Below, in pieces: positions 49,103-60,043 of a DNA stretch of 64,000 bases. The position numbers and the translations under genes are program-made. This DNA comes from Methylophilaceae bacterium LSUCC0401 (GTDB taxonomy: Bacteria > Pseudomonadota > Gammaproteobacteria > Burkholderiales > Methylophilaceae), in contig CP103442.1 of assembly GCA_024919035.1 (NCBI GenBank), positions 806,001 through 870,000 on the forward strand, given 5' to 3'. Each line of letters starts with the position of its first letter. Positions within the stretch are counted from its first letter, which is position 1. The notes beneath the pieces were generated by a model. That model was not told where the DNA came from and searched no databases. It worked only from the letters and a program-made list of their open reading frames with translations.

Positions 49103-50119
49103 ATGGCTAAAAAAAATCTTGCAGATTGGCTCAAAAGTGCCTCCAGTTTAGAAAAACAAATTAATCAAGTTATCTTAGGGCAAGAAAATCCTATTCGTTT
49201 GATCTTAATTTCAATTTTTGCAAGAGGACATGTTTTACTTGAAGGCGATGTTGGTGTGGGTAAAACGACAATGCTGAGAGCTGTTGCTCGAGGAATTGGG
49301 GGAGGTTACGAACGCATTGAGGGAACCATTGATTTAATGCCAAATGATTTGATTTATCACACCTACTTAGGTGATGATGGAAAACCACATGTAGACAAAG
49401 GGCCTGTATTAAGATCTGGAGAAGATTTGAGTATCTTCTTTTTTAATGAGATCAATAGAGCCAGACCGCAGGTGCACTCACTGATGTTAAGAATCATGGC
49501 AGAGAAAACACTATCCGCTTTCAATAAAGAATTTCACTTTCCGCATTTAATTGTTTTTGCTGATCGAAATCAGGTTGAAAAAGAAGAAACTTTTGAAATA
49601 CCCTCCGCGGCTAGAGATCGTTTTATGATGGAGATTCCCATTGTCATTCCCAAAGATGATAAATTAATGACCGATCTGATCTTTGATACTCAGTTTCACA
49701 ATGCAGATCAATTAATTACAAAAGTAAAAAATGATCAACTTAATTTTAATGAACTGAATGATGTGGCTGCAGAAATTCAAAACAATATTGATGCGACTCA
49801 AGAATTAGAAAAATATGCATTAAATTTATGGAAAGCGACTATTAGACCCCAAGATTTTAATGTCAAAATTTCAGACATTGATGTGAATCGGCTGATCATC
49901 TCTGGATCAAGTCCGCGAGGTATTAGTATGATGATGAAATGCGCTCGAGTGAACGCATGGATGAATAACCGTTCCTCAGTTTTACCTGAAGATATTCATC
50001 AAATATTCCATGAGACCGTTGCTCACAGACTGGTATTTAATCCGGTATACGATCTTCGCCGAACAGAGATTTCAAGAGAGCTGACCACAGAAATAATCAA
50101 TAAAGTAAGCGCTCATTAA
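49103..50119 (+). CDS. mxaR: MxaR, MoxR-type AAA+ ATPase for methanol dehydrogenase maturation
   Basis: This 338-residue MoxR-family ATPase has Walker A GDVGVGKT (48-55) and Walker B in LSIFFFNEINRARPQ. Its sensor segment reads VFADRNQVEKEETFEIPSAARDRF. General MoxR proteins have ATQNPxEQEGTYxLPEAxxDRF there, so ADRN-VEKEETF is a mark of the methylotroph MxaR branch. MoxR ATPases act as chaperones together with von Willebrand A proteins, here MxaC and MxaL. It is the first gene of mxaRSACKL; mxaS starts after 3 nt. The structural genes mxaFJGI, which usually stand directly upstream, are absent; fabA takes that place in the opposite direction. Confidence 0.93.
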   Translation: MAKKNLADWLKSASSLEKQINQVILGQENPIRLILISIFARGHVLLEGDVGVGKTTMLRAVARGIGGGYERIEGTIDLMPNDLIYHTYLGDDGKPHVDKGPVLRSGEDLSIFFFNEINRARPQVHSLMLRIMAEKTLSAFNKEFHFPHLIVFADRNQVEKEETFEIPSAARDRFMMEIPIVIPKDDKLMTDLIFDTQFHNADQLITKVKNDQLNFNELNDVAAEIQNNIDATQELEKYALNLWKATIRPQDFNVKISDIDVNRLIISGSSPRGISMMMKCARVNAWMNNRSSVLPEDIHQIFHETVAHRLVFNPVYDLRRTEISRELTTEIINKVSAH

Positions 50120-50122
50120 CCT

Positions 50123-50980
50123 ATGACAAGTGATTTTTTCAGTTACCACATCAATTGGAAATCCAGAGGCGTTCATCCGGGCCGCCACAAATCAGATCAG
50201 CGGGGAATGGGAATTGAGTTTGCCGGACATTCCAATCTTTTAGATTACCCAGACCCAAGACGAATCGATTTAAGAATGACTATGCGAGATCCCATGGAAC
50301 AAATCTATGTCAGAATCTTCAATCAAAGAAGTGCGACTCCTGTCATGATTTTTTCTGACTTATCCTCAAGCATGAGATTTGGTGATGATCAAAACAATAA
50401 ACTTATCCAAGCGAGTGAAATTGCGCGAATTATAAAAAACTCTGCATTTCAAAATAGTGATGCAATTGGTTTTGTGGGGTTTCACGATGAAATTGAAGAA
50501 AAATGGATCGCGCCATTGTCCTATCGTCCCTATCGCGTGGATAGTTTAGTTGATCAAATGAAAAGTTTTCATTCAGAAAAAAAAGGAACTAAAGCTATTT
50601 CAAGGCTCCCTCAATTCTTACCTAAAGATCATACTTTGATTTTTTTTATTTCAGATTTTCACATGCCCAATCAAGATATAATCCAATTTTTGAATAACAC
50701 AAAAAAGCATACCGTCGTTCCAATCATACTTTGGGATAAAAAAGAATTTTCAGATTTACCAAAATTTGGGATCACCACGATGACCGATCCTGAGACTCTA
50801 GAGGAAAGAACTATCCTCATTCGAAAAAGATTAATTAAAAAAATTATTCATCAATTTGAAAATCAAAAAAAACAGTTAACTGAGATATTCCACCGCTTTG
50901 ATGCCCCGCCTTTTTTTATCGAAGAGAAGTTTAACCCTGAATTAATGACGCAATATTTTAATGAGTATTACCATGCTTAA
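50123..50980 (+). CDS. mxaS: MxaS, DUF58 protein
   Basis: This 285-residue cytoplasmic protein belongs to the DUF58 family. GVHPGRHKSDQRGMGIEF and NLLDYPDPRRIDLRMTMRDP precede a vWA-like metal site, SDLSSSM (Asp79-x-Ser-x-Ser83). DUF58 proteins partner with MoxR ATPases. In Methylobacterium, mxaS belongs to the mxa cluster, though its exact job is not settled. The following mxaA start overlaps its end by 8 nt (ATGCTTAA) or 20 nt depending on the mxaA start. Confidence 0.9.
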   Translation: MTSDFFSYHINWKSRGVHPGRHKSDQRGMGIEFAGHSNLLDYPDPRRIDLRMTMRDPMEQIYVRIFNQRSATPVMIFSDLSSSMRFGDDQNNKLIQASEIARIIKNSAFQNSDAIGFVGFHDEIEEKWIAPLSYRPYRVDSLVDQMKSFHSEKKGTKAISRLPQFLPKDHTLIFFISDFHMPNQDIIQFLNNTKKHTVVPIILWDKKEFSDLPKFGITTMTDPETLEERTILIRKRLIKKIIHQFENQKKQLTEIFHRFDAPPFFIEEKFNPELMTQYFNEYYHA

Positions 50981-51938
50981 ATTATTATTTCTCACTCTTG
51001 TATCCATATCGCAGATAGCCTTCTCATACGAGGATCCAAACAAATATCCCGATCTGGATGAAAAATTTTATAGCTTATCGATTCAAGAGCCATCACAAAA
51101 AGTGGGTTATTTTGTAGGTGATATCATCCAAAGACAAATTAAATTATCTATTCAAGAACCTTATAAACTCATTGAAGAATCGCTTCCCATTGTAGGATAT
51201 GAAAAAAGATATCGAGGACAACTGCTGGGGATAACGTTAAGAGAGGTTGTTAAAAATCAACGAAAAGACTTTCTAGAACTTAACCTGACTTATCAAATAT
51301 TTACCAACAACACCGTTGCCAAACCCGCTTTTATTACAGCAGATTACTACCGAGTCATCAATAAAAATAAACCAGATGAAGTGTTAAAAATTAGAGTTCC
51401 TGAACTGACCATCGCGGTATCCCCCATTGCCATCTTTGGGTCTGTAAAAGTAGAAGATGATATGAGCGATCTCCGCGGCCCTTTTTTAATTGATGCCAGA
51501 AAATATGAAATGAATATTTATAAAAGTCTTTTTATTCTTACAATCTTTCTATTTGTATTAATTTATATTTATACCCGATTTACCATTCTTCCTGGATTTA
51601 AAAAAATATTTTTACCCATTTATCGGCAATTCAAGAAAAATAAGGATATTAAAATTGAGGATATGATTCGCATAATCCATAACGGCCTTGATCGCTTTAT
51701 TGACGCCAGTCTCTTTGAAAAAAATTTACAAGATTTATATAAAACAAATGAATCTTTTAAAAATATTGATCAAGAGTTAAAAATATTTTTTAAAATTTCT
51801 AATCAAAAACTATTCACTAAAGAAAAAAATAGTGATGAAAAAATCAAAAATTGGTTAATGGATTTTTGTTTTCATTTGCATTTATGTGAAAAAAAATTAC
51901 CTATCAAGAGTGTAGATTTAAAAATTATTAAAATATAA
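50973..51938 (+). CDS. mxaA: MxaA, methanol dehydrogenase maturation protein
   Basis: MxaA is needed for calcium insertion into methanol dehydrogenase in Methylobacterium. The product of about 321 residues has a signal peptide (MLKLLFLTLVSISQIAFSYE, cleavage near residue 18). A periplasmic beta-rich domain of about 160 residues follows, then one membrane helix near residues 185-205 (SLFILTIFLFVLIYIYT) and a cytoplasmic tail with many Lys and Phe. I chose ATG 50973 because it opens the signal peptide directly. The upstream ATG 50961 would add MSIT. Identification rests partly on position in the operon, since MxaA is poorly conserved. Confidence 0.83.
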   Translation: MLKLLFLTLVSISQIAFSYEDPNKYPDLDEKFYSLSIQEPSQKVGYFVGDIIQRQIKLSIQEPYKLIEESLPIVGYEKRYRGQLLGITLREVVKNQRKDFLELNLTYQIFTNNTVAKPAFITADYYRVINKNKPDEVLKIRVPELTIAVSPIAIFGSVKVEDDMSDLRGPFLIDARKYEMNIYKSLFILTIFLFVLIYIYTRFTILPGFKKIFLPIYRQFKKNKDIKIEDMIRIIHNGLDRFIDASLFEKNLQDLYKTNESFKNIDQELKIFFKISNQKLFTKEKNSDEKIKNWLMDFCFHLHLCEKKLPIKSVDLKIIKI

Positions 51939-51940
51939 CA

Positions 51941-52921
51941 ATGTATTTTCTGAATCCATTATATTTATTTTTTATTCCATTGATTTTGGTTCCATTTTTA
52001 TTCAAGATGATTTCAAAAAATTATTACTCATGGAATGAATTAATTCCTCATGATTCATCATCATCGCTGCTCACCCTTCTGATTAAATTATTTAATGGTC
52101 TAATTATTTTATGTTTAGTGTTTTACTTTGCATCACCTCAGTCACCTCAGCAAGTCATTACCAAAGTCGGTATTGGTTCTCAAATTGGACTGGTTCTAGA
52201 CAGAAGTGCTTCAATGGATGATCCATTTTCAGGCTCTGAAACAGGCGCTGAAGATGGCATTGGCGAAACTAAATCGGCAGCAGCAGCACGATTAATAATC
52301 AACTTTGTACAATCGAGAAAAAATGACATGATTGGAGTAATCACTTTTAGTAATTCAGCTATGTTTGTTTTACCACTCACGCAAAATAAAGATGCCGTCA
52401 CAGGAGCCGTGAATGCTACCGCTGGAAATGCATTATTTCAAACCAACATTGGCGCAGGTTTGTCAAGCGTTTCAGAGCTTTTTGCCAAAGTCGAGGACTC
52501 AGGGTCAAGAGCAGTGATTCTTCTATCTGATGGAGCAGGAAGAATTGATGCGCCCACACAGCAAAAAATTAGAGATTGGTTTGATCGTTTTGATATTGGT
52601 TTATACTGGATTGTGTTGAGACAGCCCGGTGGAATCAGTATTTTTGATGAGGACTTTAAACATATCGATGATACTCAACTCCCTCCACAAATAGAATTAT
52701 TTGATTACTTCAAAACATTCAGATCACCCTTTCAGGCTTATGAAGCAGAAGATCCAGAATCACTTGAAAAAGCCATTAAAGATATTAATTTAAAAGAAAA
52801 AAAACAAATCTTTTATGATGAAGTCATTCCTGGAAAAAATTATTCTTTGCATATGTTGTTAGCAGCTTTTTTTATGACATTTTTGTTATTCTTATTAAAA
52901 TTAATCGAGTTAAAAAAATAA
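51941..52921 (+). CDS. mxaC: MxaC, membrane-anchored von Willebrand A protein
   Basis: This 326-residue protein has a BatA-like layout. Two N-terminal membrane helices (about 5-22 and 44-64) precede a periplasmic or membrane-facing vWA domain with an intact metal site DRSAS (Asp87 to Ser91, LVLDRSASMDD). A C-terminal helix follows (about 300-320, MLLAAFFMTFLLFLLKL). The vWA domain is about residues 80-270, with VILLSDGAG as the second metal-site strand. It should work with MxaR as a metallo-chaperone module for methanol dehydrogenase. It lies 2 nt after mxaA and 1 nt before mxaK. Confidence 0.88.
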   Translation: MYFLNPLYLFFIPLILVPFLFKMISKNYYSWNELIPHDSSSSLLTLLIKLFNGLIILCLVFYFASPQSPQQVITKVGIGSQIGLVLDRSASMDDPFSGSETGAEDGIGETKSAAAARLIINFVQSRKNDMIGVITFSNSAMFVLPLTQNKDAVTGAVNATAGNALFQTNIGAGLSSVSELFAKVEDSGSRAVILLSDGAGRIDAPTQQKIRDWFDRFDIGLYWIVLRQPGGISIFDEDFKHIDDTQLPPQIELFDYFKTFRSPFQAYEAEDPESLEKAIKDINLKEKKQIFYDEVIPGKNYSLHMLLAAFFMTFLLFLLKLIELKK

Positions 52922-52922
52922 T

Positions 52923-53474
52923 ATGAAATTTATAAACCAATTTTTGACGATCAAATACATTACAATTATGGCGTTAATTATTTCAACGTTAAGCATCTTC
53001 ACTATTAGCTTGAATTCTTTTTACTTATATAAAACACAGCAATTTAATGAGCAAATCCTTAAAGGAGAGTCACCCTCGTCTTTTGAACAATCCTTTGAAG
53101 CTAGATTCTCAGTTGCTTATTGGTTAGCAAAAAAAGAAATGTTTAAAGAAGCAACCATTTTATTCAACAACTTAATGAAAGAAGCTGATGATGATCAAAA
53201 ATCAGCTCTTCAATACAACATCGGTAACATTTTTTTTAAAAGAGGTTTAATCATCAACGGGACCAGTATGACCGTTCGCGACGAAACAGAATATTTATTT
53301 CAACAAGCCAATAAGGCTTACCGACAATCATTAAAATTTCGCCCCTACTATTGGGATGCCAAGCATAATTTAGATCGACTATTAACCATGCTTCCCCCTG
53401 ATCCCACTCCTGGTGTTGGTGAATCAGATTCACCAGGATTAATTATGGGTAATATTCCTGTAGGCTTACCATGA
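52923..53474 (+). CDS. mxaK: MxaK, TPR-like membrane protein
   Basis: The 183 residues begin with a membrane helix (about 12-33). A helical region follows that looks like two or three degenerate TPR units (WLAKKEMFKEATILFNNLM, ALQYNIGNIFFKRG, ANKAYRQSLKFRPYYWDAKHNL). It ends in a Pro/Gly-rich tail. MxaK is required with MxaA and MxaL for assembly of calcium-containing methanol dehydrogenase in Methylobacterium. The call rests on these features and on its place between mxaC and mxaL. It overlaps mxaL by 4 nt (ATGA). Confidence 0.82.
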   Translation: MKFINQFLTIKYITIMALIISTLSIFTISLNSFYLYKTQQFNEQILKGESPSSFEQSFEARFSVAYWLAKKEMFKEATILFNNLMKEADDDQKSALQYNIGNIFFKRGLIINGTSMTVRDETEYLFQQANKAYRQSLKFRPYYWDAKHNLDRLLTMLPPDPTPGVGESDSPGLIMGNIPVGLP

Positions 53475-54439
53475 GTTTTTTTCAAGGTTTTATAAAGCAC
53501 TTTAAAAAGAGAAGTGATTTATTTTTACTGATCAGTCTTTTGTGTTTAATTGTGGCCCTCATCAATCCATCAATACCGATTAATCAATCTCGATACAACT
53601 ACCTGTTAATCGCCGATATATCACAAAGCATGAATACTGAAGATATGAAAATCAATCAAAAAACGGTCTCTCGTTTAGATTATATAAAACATATCATGCG
53701 TCGAATGATTGATGATTTACCTTGTGGATCGAAAGTGGGAATTGGGATGTTTGCCGGAGTCTCGGTGTCTGCAACTTACTCCCCCATTGAAGTCTGTGAA
53801 AACTTTAGCAACATCGCCACGACCATCGAGAAACTGGATTGGCGCGCCACTTGGTCAGGTAATACACGAATCCGAGAATCAACTGTCAATTTAGCTCGGC
53901 TAATTAGAAGCTTTCCTGAATCAGCCCAAGTTGTTTTTTTTACAGATGGTGAAGAGGCGCCAAAACTTCATGCGTTTAACACCAGAAACCTTGAACAATT
54001 TCAAGGGGGTAAAGATTGGCTTTTTGTTGGAATTGGTTCAGATGTGGGCACACCGATACCAAAATTTGACAATAAAAATCAATTAATTGGTTATTGGGCT
54101 AATGAAAGTTTTGCCTTGCAACCCGGAATTGCTCAAATATCCGAATCCAATATAGGGACCCGTAATAATAGTGTCGCCAATGGAACCAATGATCGTTATC
54201 TGTCAAAACTGGATGAGGAATATCTGCAAAAATTAGCTGATGAAATCGGAGGTTACTATATTAATGGAAACAGCTACAAAGCCATCAAAAAAGTCATGAA
54301 AAAACAACCGCCGGCATGGAAAGCCCCCGACCAATTTTATTTACAACCCCTATTTAGTTTGTTGGCATTAATTTTTTTCATAGCGAGGTTTGTCTCCAAA
54401 ATGAGTTTTCAAGTATTTTTAAAAAGATTTGAAAAATGA
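53471..54439 (+). CDS. mxaL: MxaL, membrane-anchored von Willebrand A protein
   Basis: The 322 residues form a second vWA protein of BatB type. An N-terminal helix (about 15-33) leads to the metal site DISQS (Asp49 to Ser53). VVFFTDGEEAP is the second strand, and a C-terminal helix lies near 295-315. WRATWSGNTRIRES supplies the Thr-containing loop region. Having two different vWA proteins beside one MoxR resembles the Bat operon arrangement. ygfZ overlaps the end by 4 nt. The mxaD gene that often follows in other methylotrophs is not here. Confidence 0.88.
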   Translation: MSFFQGFIKHFKKRSDLFLLISLLCLIVALINPSIPINQSRYNYLLIADISQSMNTEDMKINQKTVSRLDYIKHIMRRMIDDLPCGSKVGIGMFAGVSVSATYSPIEVCENFSNIATTIEKLDWRATWSGNTRIRESTVNLARLIRSFPESAQVVFFTDGEEAPKLHAFNTRNLEQFQGGKDWLFVGIGSDVGTPIPKFDNKNQLIGYWANESFALQPGIAQISESNIGTRNNSVANGTNDRYLSKLDEEYLQKLADEIGGYYINGNSYKAIKKVMKKQPPAWKAPDQFYLQPLFSLLALIFFIARFVSKMSFQVFLKRFEK

Positions 54440-55269
54440 TTATTGATTTAAATAACTACTATTCAATACTGACAGTGAAAGGTGATGACGCTGCAACCTT
54501 CTTACAAGGTCAAATTACAAACGATATTCATCGAGCTGATCAAGGTATGATTTACAGTGGGATTTGTAATCCGAAGGGAAGATTATTTGCATTTTTAAGA
54601 ATTGTAAAAATGACAGATCATTATTTTTTGATTTGCCCTCATCAAATAATTGACAGCCTTCAATTAAGATTAAAAATGTTTATCTTGAGATCAAAGGTTG
54701 AAATTGAGATTAATAAAAATTTTAAAATGTTTGGAATTATGAATGACTGCAGCTCAATTAAACAAGGTAATGAAAGTTTATTTCCCCTTCCATCTGATGA
54801 CAATCGGCAACTCCTATTAACCGAGGACAAGGATGGACATTTCATAAACTTGATGGATCAAGCAATGGCTTCCACTAACTTATCTCAGTGGCTGATGAAA
54901 GATATTCAATCCGGTATTCCAGAAATCATGCCTGAGACCCAGGAAAAACTTTTAGTCCATACCTGTAATTTGGACCATATCAATGCAGTGAGCTTCAAAA
55001 AAGGGTGCTATACCGGCCAGGAAATTGTGGCTCGTACCCATTATCTCGGAAAACCCAAACATCGTTGTTTTTATGGGATTGTTGACTCGTGTTCAATGTC
55101 TTACGGTGACCCAGTTTTTCAAGAAGGTAATTCAGTGGGTACAGTGGTTAATTTTATTACCTTAGATGATATTAATTATGTGTTATTTGAAAAGGGTATT
55201 TCAGCATCAAACGATCATTTAGTGATACAGGGTAAACAAATCAAATCAATCAAGTCGTTCGTCGATTAG
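54436..55269 (+). CDS. ygfZ: Folate-binding protein YgfZ
   Basis: YgfZ is a tetrahydrofolate-binding, GcvT-like protein that helps keep certain Fe-S enzymes and tRNA thiolation (MiaB) active. The 277 residues begin with SILTVKGDDAATFLQGQITND and contain the signature KGCYTGQEIVARTHYLGKPK with the functionally important Cys. It overlaps mxaL by 4 nt (ATGA), so it is cotranslated with the methanol dehydrogenase maturation genes. Its stop shares TTAG with the stop of convergent ftsB. Confidence 0.92.
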   Translation: MIIDLNNYYSILTVKGDDAATFLQGQITNDIHRADQGMIYSGICNPKGRLFAFLRIVKMTDHYFLICPHQIIDSLQLRLKMFILRSKVEIEINKNFKMFGIMNDCSSIKQGNESLFPLPSDDNRQLLLTEDKDGHFINLMDQAMASTNLSQWLMKDIQSGIPEIMPETQEKLLVHTCNLDHINAVSFKKGCYTGQEIVARTHYLGKPKHRCFYGIVDSCSMSYGDPVFQEGNSVGTVVNFITLDDINYVLFEKGISASNDHLVIQGKQIKSIKSFVD

Positions 55270-55544
55270 TTTTTATTGCTAATCACTAAAAAAAATATTT
55301 CATTCTTCTTGATCAGCCCTAAATCATATCGAGCTTTGGCCTCTATAACATCCGAGCCATGTTTGAGATCTTGAACAACAGCCATTAACACATCATTTTC
55401 TGATTTTATTTTTTCATTGATTTTAACTTGCTGGTCAATTTGTTTTTGCAGACTAATAATATTTAACCACCCGCCTTTTCCAAACCATAATGGATATTGC
55501 AAAAGCACAATCAGTAGAGTAAAAGTAATAGTCAAAAATCTCAT
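55266..55544 (-). CDS. ftsB: Cell division protein FtsB
   Basis: FtsB links FtsL and FtsQ in the divisome. The 92 residues have an N-terminal membrane helix (about 3-20), the [10 protein letters not shown] segment (E. coli: QYSLWFGKNG), a coiled coil (about 28-65) and ALARYDLGL as [18 protein letters not shown]. The location after eno is standard in betaproteobacteria. It overlaps eno by 4 nt. Confidence 0.94.
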   Translation of the reverse strand: MRFLTITFTLLIVLLQYPLWFGKGGWLNIISLQKQIDQQVKINEKIKSENDVLMAVVQDLKHGSDVIEAKARYDLGLIKKNEIFFLVISNKN

Positions 55545-56827
55545 AAATTTAGTTGATAAAACGCTTTTAATCCAGGATAACTCGCCTTATTTCCCAACTC
55601 CTCCTCAATCCTTAAGAGCTGATTATATTTTGCAACCCTTTCTGATCTGGACATTGATCCCGTTTTAATTTGCATCGCATTTGTCCCAACGGCTAAATCT
55701 GCAATGGTTGTGTCTTCTGTCTCGCCAGATCGATGGGAAATTACCGCCGTATATTGGTTATCTTGAGCTAATTGTATGGTTTCTAGAGTTTCCGATAAGG
55801 TCCCAATTTGATTCACTTTAATTAAAACTGAGTTAGCAATTTTTTTGGAAATCCCATCTTTTAATATTTTGGGATTGGTCACAAATAAATCATCACCCAC
55901 AAGTTGAATTTTTTTGCCAAGCTTATCAGTCAGCACTTTCCATCCCTCCCAGTCATTTTCATCCATCCCATCCTCAATACTAATAATCGGATATTTATCA
56001 CACCAAGCTTCCAGGTAGTTCGCCATATCAAGCGAGTTTAATTTTAAATTTTCGGATTTTAAATGATAAAATCCATCTTTATAAAATTCGGATGATGCGC
56101 AGTCTAAAGCAATAAAAACATGCTTCCCAGCTTGATATCCAGCCATCTCAATAGATTCCATAATCAGCTCAATTGCCGCTTCGTTAGACTGTAAATTGGG
56201 TGCGAACCCCCCCTCATCTCCGACTGTTGTGGCCAGCCCCTTCTTCGACAAATTTTGTTTTAGAGCATGAAATACTTCTGTCCCACAGCGAAGAGCATCT
56301 GCAAACTTGCTAAACCCGGCTGGAACAATCATAAATTCTTGCATATCTACACTATTATCTGCGTGTGCTCCGCCATTAATAATATTCATCATGGGCGTGG
56401 GTAATGAATAATTTGTATTCATAGATAACGTTTGATATAAGGGTTTCTTTTGGTGATTCGCATTTGCATGGGCTACAGCTAAAGAGACAGCTAATAGGCT
56501 ATTTGCTCCCATTCGAGCTTTATTATCAGTTCCATCGAGATGAATTAGGATTTGATCAATTTTTTTCTGATCGGAACAATCCAGACCGACTAATGCCGAA
56601 TTAATTTCTGTATTTACAAACCCAACTGCATTAAACACGCTCTTGCCATGAAAATATAAACTATTCTTGTCTCTCAGCTCAATCGCCTCTTTAGAACCTG
56701 TTGAAGCTCCAGAGGGAACAATTGCTCGCCCGATGGTGCCATCATTTAAAATAACGTCAGCTTCAACTGTTGGATTACCTCTTGAGTCAATCACCTGACG
56801 CGCTTTAATTTGTTTAATTATTGTCAT
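55541..56827 (-). CDS. eno: Enolase
   Basis: Enolase interconverts 2-phosphoglycerate and phosphoenolpyruvate. The 428 residues include [43 protein letters not shown], the metal ligands in [25 protein letters not shown] and [10 protein letters not shown], and [18 protein letters not shown]. All catalytic residues seem present. It lies 12 nt after kdsA and overlaps ftsB, in the conserved pyrG-kdsA-eno-ftsB order. Confidence 0.98.
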   Translation of the reverse strand: MTIIKQIKARQVIDSRGNPTVEADVILNDGTIGRAIVPSGASTGSKEAIELRDKNSLYFHGKSVFNAVGFVNTEINSALVGLDCSDQKKIDQILIHLDGTDNKARMGANSLLAVSLAVAHANANHQKKPLYQTLSMNTNYSLPTPMMNIINGGAHADNSVDMQEFMIVPAGFSKFADALRCGTEVFHALKQNLSKKGLATTVGDEGGFAPNLQSNEAAIELIMESIEMAGYQAGKHVFIALDCASSEFYKDGFYHLKSENLKLNSLDMANYLEAWCDKYPIISIEDGMDENDWEGWKVLTDKLGKKIQLVGDDLFVTNPKILKDGISKKIANSVLIKVNQIGTLSETLETIQLAQDNQYTAVISHRSGETEDTTIADLAVGTNAMQIKTGSMSRSERVAKYNQLLRIEEELGNKASYPGLKAFYQLNL

Positions 56828-56839
56828 CTTTACCTTTAC

Positions 56840-59304
<2,465 letters not shown>

Positions 59305-59383
59305 TTATTGCTGACGGAATAATATTTTACGTTAATGCAGAAGTTACCACAATCAATTTAGATATATTTACTCTTACTAAATA

Positions 59384-60043
59384 TTAATCTTGTGCCTGCG
59401 ATGAAGGCCCATAACTTTTAAATTTTAATAACACCTCTGTCATTTCATCCTCTGATAAAAGGGTGAATGATCCAATCTTTAATAACTCAAGGTATTGATG
59501 GGCTAAATGTTCTAATTCTTGGGCTAAGTAGAATGCATTCTCTAAATCATTGGAAACCAAAACTGCACCATGATTGGCAATCAAACAGGCTTTTAATGGC
59601 CCTAATGTTTTGATGATTTCTTGTGAAAGCTCACGGCTCCCAAAAATCTCATAAGCTGAGCACCTCACCTCAGATCCGCCAAATAAAGCAATCATGTAAT
59701 GAAAGGCTGGGATATTTTTTCTTAACACGCTGATGGCGCTGGCATAAGGAGAATGGGTATGCACGATGGCATTGACATCACTTCGTGTTTGATAAACCTG
59801 TTGATGAAAATGCCACTCACTTGAGGGTTTCTTAGTCATCCGGCTCACTTCCTCCTCATCAATCAATAATGAACATTTCACCACATCTTTTGCTTCCATC
59901 CACTCGGTCGCTATGCCGCTGGGTGTGATGTAAAAATCATTGTCGATTCTGACACTCACATTGCCAGTGGCGCCATGATTTAGTCCATGAGTGAGTAATT
60001 TTTTTGAAATCTCACAAATCTTTTCTTGTACAGATTTATTCAT
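59384..60043 (-). CDS. Class II (FucA-like) aldolase, probable methylthioribulose-1-phosphate aldolase
   Basis: The 219 residues belong to the class II aldolase/adducin family. They match E. coli L-fuculose-1-phosphate aldolase block by block: SSEW with Glu76, HTH with His95 and His97, and NHG with His158. These are the catalytic Glu73 and zinc ligands His92, His94 and His155 of FucA with a constant shift of 3. TGNVSVR and ITPSG bind phosphate; FHYMIALFGG is also FucA-like. Being directly after mtnA (8-nt overlap with the 60036 end), it probably acts on 5-methylthioribulose-1-phosphate. Either it is an aldolase giving DHAP (Ald2 type) or the dehydratase MtnB. The FucA-like catalytic set favours aldolase. 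Automatic annotation may call it MtnB or FucA. Confidence 0.8.
   Translation of the reverse strand: MNKSVQEKICEISKKLLTHGLNHGATGNVSVRIDNDFYITPSGIATEWMEAKDVVKCSLLIDEEEVSRMTKKPSSEWHFHQQVYQTRSDVNAIVHTHSPYASAISVLRKNIPAFHYMIALFGGSEVRCSAYEIFGSRELSQEIIKTLGPLKACLIANHGAVLVSNDLENAFYLAQELEHLAHQYLELLKIGSFTLLSEDEMTEVLLKFKSYGPSSQAQD

Noticed and set aside
59384-60043. Aldolase gene first read as fucA of fucose breakdown
   Set aside because: No other fucose gene nearby; the overlap with mtnA points to methylthioribulose or deoxyribulose phosphate instead.
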